Shown here piece by piece: positions 1-5,417 of a stretch of 11,053 bases of DNA (positions are counted from its first letter, which is position 1; each line of letters starts with the position of its first letter). This DNA comes from Bacillota bacterium (GTDB taxonomy: Bacteria; Bacillota; UBA5301; JASBVW01): NCBI GenBank assembly GCA_029961005.1, contig JASBVW010000022.1:1-11053 (forward strand), written 5' to 3'. The notes below the pieces were generated by a model. That model had not been told where the DNA came from. It did no database searches and saw only the letters and a program-made list of their open reading frames with translations. The position numbers and the translations under genes were made by a program.

Positions 1-268
1 GAATAGACAGGGCCAGGCGCGGCCCCACTCCGTTGATCTTGAGCAGGGTCTGAAAGAGCCGCTCCTCCTCCCGGTCGGCAAAGCCGTAGAGCTGCCATTC
101 GTCTTCCCGCACGTACAGGTGAGTGTACAAGGAGACCGGCTCCCCCGGTGGGGGCAGGCGGCGCCTGGTGGCCGCGGAGACAAAGAGGCCCAGCCCCAAC
201 CCGTGCAGATCTACTATAATCTGGTCCTGCTCGACCTCCGCCAGAATCCCCTTGATCTGCCGAATCAT
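1..268 (-). CDS. ruvA: Holliday junction branch-migration protein RuvA (N-terminal part; cut by left edge)
   Basis: The first 89 residues of RuvA are visible; the gene runs off the left end of the window. RuvA is the DNA-binding subunit that grips the four-way Holliday junction as a tetramer and loads the RuvB motor. Residues 1-63 form the N-terminal OB-fold domain (start MIRQIKGILAEVE), ending in HLYVREDEWQLYGFAD, a hallmark segment of the family. Residues 75-87, LLKINGVGPRLAL, are the first helix-hairpin-helix motif that contacts the DNA backbone. The ATG at 268-266 is preceded by GAGGGGAAGG, and it lies 13 bases downstream of the ruvC stop, so the two genes are co-transcribed. Residues 39-41 are three consecutive prolines. 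ruvB is expected next, outside the window. Identification is firm. Confidence 0.95.
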   Translation of the reverse strand, partial: MIRQIKGILAEVEQDQIIVDLHGLGLGLFVSAATRRRLPPPGEPVSLYTHLYVREDEWQLYGFADREEERLFQTLLKINGVGPRLALSI

Positions 269-281
269 CCTTCCCCTCACC

Positions 282-797
282 TCATCGGCTCCGGCCGGCG
301 CGGAGGAAGGCCTCCCCCGCTGCCCCCTGAGCGAAAAAAAGGTGGCAAAGAGCCACCGCCAGCGCGTCGCCGACGTCGTCGGGGGACGGCACGGCGCGCA
401 GTCCCAAAAGGGCCTTGACCATGTAGCAGATCTGCTGCTTGGAGGCATTGCCCCAGCCGCTGACCGCCTGCTTCACTTGGGAAGGGGTGTACTCCCACAC
501 CGGCACGCCCGCCTGGGCCGCCGCCAACAGCACCACCCCTCTGGCCTGCCCGACGGCCAAGGCCGTAGTGACGTTGCGGCGAAAGAAAAGCTCCTCCACC
601 GCCAAGGCCGCAGGGGCATACTGCCGCAGCAACTCCTCCACCGCCCGGTGGATGGCCGCCAGGCGTTCGGGCCCCGACTGGCTGGGGAGCGTCCGGATCA
701 CCCCGTAGTCCAAAGCCCGGAGCTTGCCGCTCCTTCCTCCTTCGACTACGGCGTACCCTGTCAGCGCTGTACCGGGGTCGACGCCGAGCACCAGCAT
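282..797 (-). CDS. ruvC: Crossover junction endodeoxyribonuclease RuvC
   Basis: Holliday-junction resolvase that nicks two opposing strands of the junction within the RuvABC complex, with metal-ion catalysis. The 171-residue product has the normal family length. The four acidic catalytic positions are visible: D7 in VLGVDPGTALTGY, E68 in AVEELFFRRN, and the pair around D141/D144 in PSPDDVGDALAVALCH. The conserved DNA-contacting stretch VKQAVSGWGNASKQQ lies at 108-122. The ATG at 797 is chosen because GGAGAGAGGTGG sits 7-16 bases upstream. An in-frame ATG at 821 would add eight residues and would swallow that ribosome site. The gene sits between the bofC-like gene and ruvA. Its ribosome site is one arm of an inverted repeat (see separate entry). 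B. subtilis-type Firmicutes use RecU instead, while many clostridia keep RuvC as here. Confidence 0.96.
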   Translation of the reverse strand: MLVLGVDPGTALTGYAVVEGGRSGKLRALDYGVIRTLPSQSGPERLAAIHRAVEELLRQYAPAALAVEELFFRRNVTTALAVGQARGVVLLAAAQAGVPVWEYTPSQVKQAVSGWGNASKQQICYMVKALLGLRAVPSPDDVGDALAVALCHLFFAQGAAGEAFLRAGRSR

Positions 798-805
798 TAA
801 CCAGC

Positions 806-842
806 CACCTCTCTCCTGCACTATCTTCGACCGAGAGAGGCG
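806..842 (-). promoter_or_regulatory. Possible hairpin covering the ruvC ribosome-binding site
   Basis: On the transcribed strand CCTCTCTC (840-833) and GAGAGAGG (815-808) are perfect 8-base complements separated by 17 bases. One G-U and one further G-C pair can extend the stem to 842/806. The downstream arm is the core of the ruvC Shine-Dalgarno sequence, so the folded mRNA would hide it. The element lies in the 62-base gap between the bofC-like stop and the ruvC start. A role in setting ruvC translation is inference; only the complementarity is seen. Confidence 0.4.
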
Positions 843-859
843 CTTCTCCTCTTCCGGTT

Positions 860-1471
860 TCAGGTGCCCGCGTGCTGCAGGCTGCTCAACCCCTGCAGTA
901 TCCCCCAGAGTTCCTCTTCGTCTCGCACCAGGACCCCCCGCCGCAGGTCTTCCACCTCCGCCGCCGGCAAGGTCTTCACCTCGATGGGGGTTTCCTCCAA
1001 AAGGCGGCCGCCCAGGCCAGGGGGGCCTTCAAAGACCGCCACCCGGCCGCGCGCAATGCCCAGGTGGCGCATGCGGGCATGCCTGGGGCACAGGCCGCTC
1101 CGCTGCTCTTTCAAGACCACCCGCGTCGGGCCAAACTCGCTCAACTCAGCCTTCCGGTGGAGAGCCAACATCTCCTGAGCAGTCAAGCCCACTTCGTCCC
1201 GCCGCAAAGGCCTCTCCTGGATTTCCGTATCACCGCACTGCTGGTAGTGCACCTCCACGATGAGGCGCGTCCCGCTCTGCGTCCGCCAGAGCCGGGTGGC
1301 CAACGGAGGAGGGGGAGGAAGGACTTTCCCCGCCCTTGGGCCGCCCCGGGGCAGTGCGCCGGGAAAGCGCAAGGCGGAGCGCTCCCAGTGAGCGCGGGTG
1401 AGGACAAAGCCGGCCGCCCCCAGGAGCAAGGCGCAGAGAATCCAGACCACCCGCTTGGACCACGGCTTCAT
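860..1471 (-). CDS. bofC: BofC-like membrane-anchored protein (BofC C-terminal domain)
   Basis: A 203-residue protein with a short basic N-terminus and one hydrophobic segment at about residues 8-25, consistent with an uncleaved anchor or signal peptide. The rest should lie outside the cytoplasm. The last 70 residues match the BofC C-terminal domain: LGIARGRVAVFEGPPG (137-152), then LLEETPIEV, TLPAAEVEDLRRGVLV and DEEELWGILQGL. In B. subtilis BofC acts in the space between mother cell and forespore and restrains SpoIVB signalling to pro-sigma-K processing. Two cysteines, C80 (HYQQCGD) and C128 (GLCPRH), could form a disulfide. Residues 52-56 are five prolines in a row. The ATG at 1471 follows AAGGAG at a good distance. 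Neighbourhood (yebC upstream, ruvC/ruvA downstream) matches the bofC-ruv order known from Bacillus. The exact function here, including whether this organism sporulates, is inferred. Confidence 0.8.
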   Translation of the reverse strand: MKPWSKRVVWILCALLLGAAGFVLTRAHWERSALRFPGALPRGGPRAGKVLPPPPPLATRLWRTQSGTRLIVEVHYQQCGDTEIQERPLRRDEVGLTAQEMLALHRKAELSEFGPTRVVLKEQRSGLCPRHARMRHLGIARGRVAVFEGPPGLGGRLLEETPIEVKTLPAAEVEDLRRGVLVRDEEELWGILQGLSSLQHAGT

Positions 1472-1514
1472 GGACCACTCCTTCTTTCCCTTTTCAGGCC
1501 GGTTTATACATAGC

Positions 1515-1544
1515 TAAAATTCCCAGCCCCGCTGCTTGTTATTC
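1515..1544 (-). promoter_or_regulatory. Candidate forespore (sigma-G-like) promoter upstream of bofC
   Basis: On the minus strand GAATA (1544-1540) is followed after 18 bases by AATTTTA (1521-1515). These resemble the sigma-G pattern G-H-A-T-R, about 18 bases, C-A-T-N-N-T-A, with one mismatch in the -10 box (A for C). Transcription would start roughly 40-45 bases before the bofC-like ATG. It sits just downstream of the yebC terminator, where a fresh promoter is needed. A sigma-A alternative, TATAAA at 1508-1503, has no recognisable -35 box. B. subtilis bofC is a forespore gene, which agrees with the match. Short degenerate boxes can arise by chance. Confidence 0.35.
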
Positions 1545-1552
1545 CGGGAAAG

Positions 1553-1610
1553 AAAAAAGAGCGGCCCTCCCCCCGCCGCCCCACAACGCACAAAGGCCCC
1601 CCGACGCTCT
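1553..1610 (-). terminator. Probable rho-independent terminator after yebC
   Basis: Directly after the yebC stop codon the transcript reads AGAGCG (1610-1605), a GC-rich stretch, then CGCTCT (1563-1558) followed by TTTTTCT. The six-base arms are perfect. Further G-C pairs can form inside, but the loop is long and imperfect, so the terminator may be weak. It would separate the methyltransferase-pgsA-prsW-yebC transcript from bofC-ruvC-ruvA. Confidence 0.55.
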
Positions 1611-2363
1611 TCAGGAGGAAAGGCCGGACGGCAGCTCGGCATTGGTGTACACGTTTTGCACGTCGTCGTGTTCCTCCAAGGCGTTGAGCAGCTTCATCAC
1701 CGAGGAGACGTCCTTTTCTGCCACCGGCACCGTGCTGTGGGGTAGCATCGTGATCTCCGCCGCCGCAAACTTAACCCCTTTCTTTTCCAGGGCCTCTTTA
1801 ACCGCGGAGAAAGCGGCGCTGTCCGTTACAATCTCGAAGGAGTCGGGAGTGACCTCCACGTCCTCGGCCCCCGCCTCCAGGGCCCACAGCAGGAGCTCGT
1901 CCTCTGAAAGTCGGCTGCCCGGTTCGACGGAACGGTCCACCAGCAAAAGGCCCTTTTGGGAGAACATCCAGGCTACACAGCCGCTCTCCCCCAGGTTGCC
2001 TCCGTACTTGGTAAAGAGATGGCGGATGTCGCTGGCCGTGCGGTTCCGGTTGTCCGTCAGAATGTCGAGCATGATGGCAATGCCGCCCGGTCCGTAGCCT
2101 TCGTAGACCACGGACTCCAGAGCTTCGCTGGTCAGCTCGCCCGTGCCTCGCTTGATGGCCCGCTGAATGTTTTCCTGCGGCATGTTGACGGACTTGGCCT
2201 TCTCGATTGCCATGCGCAGGCGGAAGTTAGAGGACGGATCCCCTCCGCCCTCCCGGGCAGCTACCGTGATCTCCCGCGCTACCTTGGTGAAGATCCGTCC
2301 CCGCTCCGCGTCCGCTTTTTCTTTGCGATGTTTGATATTAGCCCATTTCGAATGTCCAGACAT
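1611..2363 (-). CDS. yebC: YebC/PmpR-family protein (YebC/TACO1)
   Basis: A 250-residue cytoplasmic protein with full-length similarity to the YebC/PmpR family. The N-terminus MSGHSKWANIKHRK is nearly invariant in the family and fixes the start. Further hallmarks are the basic stretch ending GRIFTKVAREI (22-32), FRLRMAIEKAKSVNMP (47-62), YEGYGPGG (87-94), TDNRNRTA (103-110) and the C-terminal DDVQNVYTN. Older literature treats the family as transcription regulators. Newer work, including on the mitochondrial homologue TACO1, points to a ribosome-associated factor that helps translation through difficult sequences such as proline runs. GGGGGAGGT lies just before the ATG. The open frame continues upstream of this ATG, but that extension overlaps the neighbouring gene and lacks the family start. 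It is last in the run begun by the methyltransferase and is followed by a probable terminator. A hairpin can cover its start codon (separate entry). Confidence 0.95.
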   Translation of the reverse strand: MSGHSKWANIKHRKEKADAERGRIFTKVAREITVAAREGGGDPSSNFRLRMAIEKAKSVNMPQENIQRAIKRGTGELTSEALESVVYEGYGPGGIAIMLDILTDNRNRTASDIRHLFTKYGGNLGESGCVAWMFSQKGLLLVDRSVEPGSRLSEDELLLWALEAGAEDVEVTPDSFEIVTDSAAFSAVKEALEKKGVKFAAAEITMLPHSTVPVAEKDVSSVMKLLNALEEHDDVQNVYTNAELPSGLSS

Positions 2364-2398
2364 GGACCTCCCCCTTTTCAGCCGCGACGGTCCATACC
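2359..2398 (-). promoter_or_regulatory. Possible hairpin enclosing the yebC start codon
   Basis: On the transcribed strand ATGGACC (2395-2389) and GGTCCAT (2368-2362) are perfect complements. With two G-U pairs and a closing G-C the stem reaches ten pairs (2398-2389 with 2368-2359). The downstream arm contains the yebC AUG; the ribosome site GGGGGAGG overlaps the loop and the base of that arm. The loop is about 20 bases. This could restrain initiation or make it depend on passage of ribosomes from the prsW-type gene. The complementarity is seen; the function is inferred. Confidence 0.4.
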
Positions 2399-2425
2399 CG
2401 GATTTTGATTTTACCACAAGGCCGT

Positions 2426-3121
2426 TCAGCTGCCAAGTGGCCCGTCCTCCGGCGGTCGGGGGCGAAACGGCGAAAGGCGCCGGGCGGTGCGGATGCGGAT
2501 CCAGAGGTGGGCCACGATGACAAAGAGCAAGGCCAGGGTCAGCCCGGGGGAGACCAGCCGCCCCAGGACCAGCCAGTCGTACAGTCCGTGCCACCACACG
2601 GCGTAGAGGAGGCCGCGGGCCAGAAAACGGCGCGTCCGGGCTGCATCGAGCAGCCCCAGCCCCCAATAAAAGCCTGCAATGCCGGAAAAGGAGGCGTGAG
2701 CCAGGGAAGTGGCCACCGCCCGCACCGGAGCTACTCCCCAGCCAAAGACTTGGGTGTAAAAGAGGTTCTCCAGGGCGGCAAAACCCAGGCCGGCCGCCAC
2801 TGTATAGACGATGCCGTCCATCGGTTCGTTAAAGTGGGGTGAGGAACCTACAGCCAGGTAAGCGGCCGTAAACTTGGCCACCTCTTCTACCAACCCCACC
2901 CCTGCCGTAGTAAACAAAAAGAGCCGGACTAAGCTGTCCGGTCGGTGCAAAAAGGGTTGAAAATACGACTCTATTAAAGCTGCCGGGAAAACGGCCAGCA
3001 GTCCGTACCAGAAGGCCCGGATGACCAGCCAGCGGGGTTCCGCCTCGTAGCGATCCTGCCGGTAGAAGAACCACACCCACAAGAGGCCGGGAACGAGAGA
3101 GACCACCAGTAAAAGCAACAC
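2426..3121 (-). CDS. prsW: PrsW-type glutamic intramembrane protease
   Basis: A 231-residue polytopic membrane protein of the PrsW family. In B. subtilis PrsW makes the first cut in the anti-sigma factor RsiW and so turns on sigma-W; the target here is unknown and no rsiW or sigW is in the window. Family motifs in order: YRQDRYEAEP (20-29) after the first membrane segment, the paired glutamates in GLVEEVAKF (E79, E80), MDGIVYTVAAGLGFAALEN (101-119), and histidines in LAHASFSG (H142) and WWHGLYDW (H178). The glutamates and a late histidine are the positions considered catalytic in the family. The C-terminus, from about 207, is basic and proline-rich and probably cytoplasmic. The GTG at 3121 is chosen because AGGAGG lies 8 bases before it; the GTG at 3130 overlaps that site. 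It follows the pgsA-like stop by 24 bases. Confidence 0.87.
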   Translation of the reverse strand: MLLLLVVSLVPGLLWVWFFYRQDRYEAEPRWLVIRAFWYGLLAVFPAALIESYFQPFLHRPDSLVRLFLFTTAGVGLVEEVAKFTAAYLAVGSSPHFNEPMDGIVYTVAAGLGFAALENLFYTQVFGWGVAPVRAVATSLAHASFSGIAGFYWGLGLLDAARTRRFLARGLLYAVWWHGLYDWLVLGRLVSPGLTLALLFVIVAHLWIRIRTARRLSPFRPRPPEDGPLGS

Positions 3122-3129
3122 AGAGGCCA

Positions 3130-3135
3130 CCTCCT
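3130..3135 (-). promoter_or_regulatory. Ribosome-binding site that fixes the prsW start
   Basis: AGGAGG reads on the minus strand at 3135-3130. The first in-frame GTG (3130) shares its G with this site and so is unlikely to be used. The next in-frame GTG, at 3121, has an ideal 8-base spacing. Confidence 0.75.
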
Positions 3136-3145
3136 GAGTCGCGCG

Positions 3146-3679
3146 TCATTCATCCGCAGGGCGCGGCCTTTCCTTTTGGAGGAAGGCCTGGCACAAGTAG
3201 CCCCACCCTGCGCCCAGGGAGAGTAGTATCCCCAGGCCGACCACGAACTGAGCCAGAGGGCAGGCAAAGACAGCCAGAGCGATGCCCAGGTAGAGGAGAA
3301 CGGTGGCCCCTTTCCCCAGCGGGCTGGCTTTGATCACCCGGCGCGACCTGCGCCACAGAAAGGCCCCTCCGGCCACCTGGGCCACCTCTTTCACCGCCAG
3401 TACCCCACCCGCCCAGAGCGGAAGTTTGCCCCGCACGGCCAGGGCAGCGAGGGCCGTCAAGACCACTACTTTATCTGCCACCGGGTCGAGCACGCGGCCC
3501 AAGAGCGTCTCCTCTTTCAACCGGCGCGCCAGGTAACCGTCGGCCACGTCAGTCAACCCCGCCAAGGCAAGCACGGCCGCGCTGCCGACGGTACCCCACG
3601 GCCAGGGTAAACAGAGCAGGTAGGCCAGAAGCGGCGCCAAAAGCAAGCGCACCGCGCTTAAAAGATTAGCTACAGTCAC
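3146..3679 (-). CDS. pgsA: CDP-alcohol phosphatidyltransferase, PgsA-like (phosphatidylglycerophosphate synthase)
   Basis: A 177-residue integral membrane enzyme that transfers a phosphatidyl group from CDP-diacylglycerol to an alcohol. For PgsA the acceptor is glycerol-3-phosphate and the product is the precursor of phosphatidylglycerol and cardiolipin. The complete family motif DxxDGxxARx8GxxxDxxxD is present: D44, D47, G48, A51, R52, G61, D65, D69. The N-terminus TVANLLSAVRLLLAPLLAY is typical of PgsA, and several hydrophobic helices follow. The start is the GTG at 3679, preceded by GGGGTGAG. It begins 13 bases after the methyltransferase stop and is followed 24 bases later by the prsW-type gene, so all belong to one transcript. 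The family signature is certain. The acceptor alcohol is inferred, since sequence alone does not exclude a related enzyme of the class. Confidence 0.87.
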   Translation of the reverse strand: MTVANLLSAVRLLLAPLLAYLLCLPWPWGTVGSAAVLALAGLTDVADGYLARRLKEETLLGRVLDPVADKVVVLTALAALAVRGKLPLWAGGVLAVKEVAQVAGGAFLWRRSRRVIKASPLGKGATVLLYLGIALAVFACPLAQFVVGLGILLSLGAGWGYLCQAFLQKERPRPADE

Positions 3680-3692
3680 GGCTCACCCCCCA

Positions 3693-4736
3693 TTATACGT
3701 CAACCCGAAACCAGAGGTCTCCACACCGCCACCACCACGGCGGGCCCTCTTCGGCCCTTTCCGCCGGCCGGGCGAACCAGCCCTGCAGCCGGAAGCCGCT
3801 GGGCGTAGGCCGCCCGTGCCGCTTCCAGCCGGAGAGGAAGGAAGAAGCTAGAAAATCGGCCGGGCCGACCTTCTCTCCCCGGCCGGCCCGGTCCAGGGCC
3901 GCCCAGGCGGTCCACAGGCGCAGCCCCAGCTCCTCTTCCCAGGAAAGCAACTGCCCCTCCTGCGCCAGCAGGCCCTCCAGCCGGCGCCAAGCCTCCCCCC
4001 ACTCCAGCCGCCCCGGCTCCGCGGCGCCCTTTCTGCCCCCCGCGTCCCCCCGGCGCAGGGACACGAAGGCCACCGGCACGCCGTAGAACCGGCCCTCCAG
4101 CACGGGGCCGCCCGCTTCCCCACCGGACGCGGTGGCTCCTCCTCCGCTGCTCACCTTTTCCGCCCGGTAGAGGAAGGAGGTCACCCCGGGAACCGCCAGG
4201 GGGAGTACTAAAACCCCGCCCGGCCGCAACTGGTCCACCCAAGCTCGAGGGCAAAACTCCACCGCTGCGGTGACGACCAGCCGGTCCAAAGAGCCCGGCG
4301 GAACGTGGGGGCGCAGGCCATCCCCCGCGATCACTCTCACCCAGTCATACCCGGCCTGGGCCAGCTTGCGCTCCGCCCGGCGCGCCAGGTCCTCCTCCAG
4401 CTCCACGGTCCAGACCTCGCCTTCTTTCCCTACCAGCTCCGCCAGCAGGGCGGCTCCATAACCGGAAGCCGTGCCCACTTCCAGCACGCGCTCCCCCGGC
4501 TGCACTCCCAGCGCCTCCAGCATGAGGGCCATGACGGAAGGCTGCGAGGAGGTGCTGATGCCGGGGCGCAACGGCACCACCTCATCCAGGTAGGCAGCCG
4601 CAGGGGAGGTGTACTCCTGGACGAAGAAGTGGCGCGGCACGCGGCTGAAGGCCTCCTCCACCGGCCGGGAGCGCACGTACCCCACCGCTTTCAGGTACTG
4701 AACCAGCCTCTGCCGGTGTAGTTCCTCGCTTGACAC
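3693..4736 (-). CDS. PCMT-type SAM-dependent methyltransferase with long C-terminal extension
   Basis: A 347-residue protein whose first 190 residues resemble protein-L-isoaspartate O-methyltransferase (Pcm), which methylates damaged isoaspartyl residues using S-adenosylmethionine. Visible are VPRHFFVQ (33-40), AYLDEVVPL and a TSSQP stretch (62-66) corresponding to the TISQP loop of Pcm, the SAM-binding motif VLEVGTASGYG (84-94), GDG (138-140), and LRPGGVLVLPL (170-180). Canonical Pcm is about 210-220 residues. Here a glycine-rich linker (about 196-210) leads into roughly 140 further residues rich in Trp and Arg (EAWRRLEGLL, LRLWTAWAALD, PPWWWRCGDLWFRVDV) that I do not recognise. The start is the GTG at 4736, with GGGGGGTG upstream. 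It is the first gene of the run with pgsA, prsW and yebC and diverges from the 5-FCL gene. The substrate is uncertain, so no gene symbol is given. Confidence 0.82.
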   Translation of the reverse strand: MSSEELHRQRLVQYLKAVGYVRSRPVEEAFSRVPRHFFVQEYTSPAAAYLDEVVPLRPGISTSSQPSVMALMLEALGVQPGERVLEVGTASGYGAALLAELVGKEGEVWTVELEEDLARRAERKLAQAGYDWVRVIAGDGLRPHVPPGSLDRLVVTAAVEFCPRAWVDQLRPGGVLVLPLAVPGVTSFLYRAEKVSSGGGATASGGEAGGPVLEGRFYGVPVAFVSLRRGDAGGRKGAAEPGRLEWGEAWRRLEGLLAQEGQLLSWEEELGLRLWTAWAALDRAGRGEKVGPADFLASSFLSGWKRHGRPTPSGFRLQGWFARPAERAEEGPPWWWRCGDLWFRVDV

Positions 4737-4758
4737 CGGGTGTGCACCCCCCTAAAAT
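4730..4758 (+). promoter_or_regulatory. Sigma-A promoter of the 5-FCL gene, with palindromes in the spacer
   Basis: A perfect -35 box TTGACA (4730-4735), a 17-base spacer and TAAAAT (4753-4758, one mismatch to TATAAT) form the clearest promoter in the window. Transcription should begin near 4765, about 20 bases before the ATG. The spacer holds two overlapping inverted repeats: ACACC-G-GGTGT (4733-4743) and GGGTG-TG-CACCC (4738-4749). They are placed where a repressor or spacer-binding activator would act. The -35 box also overlaps the first codons of the divergent methyltransferase gene. Promoter call is strong; the operator is a suggestion. Confidence 0.75.
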
Positions 4759-4785
4759 AAAGTCAAACGGCGCAGGAGGACCGAG

Positions 4786-5412
4786 ATGGCATCCTTAACC
4801 AAGTCCGAGTGGAGGCGGCGCATTCTGGCCCGGCGCGAGAGCCTCACCCCTGCAGAGGTGGAACGGCTCAGCGCCGCAGTGACCCGCCTGGCCCTGCGCC
4901 TTCCGGAACTGCAGGAGCCCTCAGGAGTAGTCTTGGGTTACTTCTCCTTCCGCAATGAGGTGAAGGCCGAAGAAATTTTAAAAAAAATACAAGCCCGCGG
5001 CGGGCGCATCGCCCTCCCGGTGGCCGACCGGGTGCGCAAGACCCTGGTGGCCTCGGAGGTGTACGCGCTGGACCGCGAGCTGATCACTTCACCCCTGGGC
5101 ATCAAAGAACCCGCTCCTGGCCATCTCCGCCCCCTCAATCCGGAAGAGCTGGCTGCCATCCTCGTGCCGGGCGTAGCCTTCGACCTGCGCGGCTATCGCC
5201 TGGGCTACGGGGCCGGCTACTACGACCGCTTCCTCTCCGCTTTCTTCCCCCGCCGGCGCCAGGGCGGAGAAACGCCTCGCCCCGTTCTCATCGGACTGGC
5301 CTTCGAGTTCCAGCTCGTTCCCTCTCTCCCTCCGGAGCCCCACGACCTGCCCCTGGACGTGCTGGTGACGGAAAAGCGGGTCCTCCGACCGCTGGCCGCT
5401 GCGGAAGCCTGA
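4786..5412 (+). CDS. 5-formyltetrahydrofolate cyclo-ligase (methenyl-THF synthetase)
   Basis: A 208-residue cytoplasmic enzyme (5-FCL, EC 6.3.3.2) that uses ATP to convert 5-formyl-THF to 5,10-methenyl-THF, returning a dead-end folate to the one-carbon pool. The N-terminus MASLTKSEWRRRILARRESL has the basic helix of the family. The signature runs from LVPGVAFD (127-134) through GYRLGYGAGYYDRF (136-149), and the C-terminal LPLDVLVTEKRV (188-199), with preceding PHD, is also diagnostic. Length is normal. ATG at 4786 has AGGAGG at 4774-4779, a 6-base gap. It is the only plus-strand gene here, is apparently monocistronic, and converges on the chemotaxis gene with 5 bases between stops. If the organism uses the Wood-Ljungdahl pathway, folate repair would be important, but this is not shown in the window. 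Confidence 0.93.
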   Translation: MASLTKSEWRRRILARRESLTPAEVERLSAAVTRLALRLPELQEPSGVVLGYFSFRNEVKAEEILKKIQARGGRIALPVADRVRKTLVASEVYALDRELITSPLGIKEPAPGHLRPLNPEELAAILVPGVAFDLRGYRLGYGAGYYDRFLSAFFPRRRQGGETPRPVLIGLAFEFQLVPSLPPEPHDLPLDVLVTEKRVLRPLAAAEA

Positions 5413-5417
5413 GCCCG

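Noticed and set aside
123..800. A 225-codon open frame on the plus strand opposite ruvC and ruvA
   Set aside because: Antisense frame kept open by GC-rich codons; product has no recognisable motifs while the opposite strand encodes clear RuvC and RuvA.
1060..1085. GCATGCGGGCATGC repeat inside the bofC-like gene
   Set aside because: Lies within conserved-looking coding sequence and is explained by codons for His/Ala/Arg/Met; no sign of a mobile element or site.
872..1513. A 213-codon plus-strand frame opposite the bofC-like gene
   Set aside because: Shadow frame; the minus-strand protein has a signal anchor, a BofC domain and a good ribosome site.
2364..2666. N-terminal extension of yebC by about 100 codons
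   Set aside because: It overlaps the prsW-type gene and lacks homology; the invariant MSGHSKWANIKHRK start with a ribosome site lies at 2363.
3699..3712. TTGACG directly followed by TATAAT on the minus strand before pgsA
   Set aside because: The two boxes have no spacer and encode the last residues and stop of the methyltransferase (VDV, stop); not a usable promoter.
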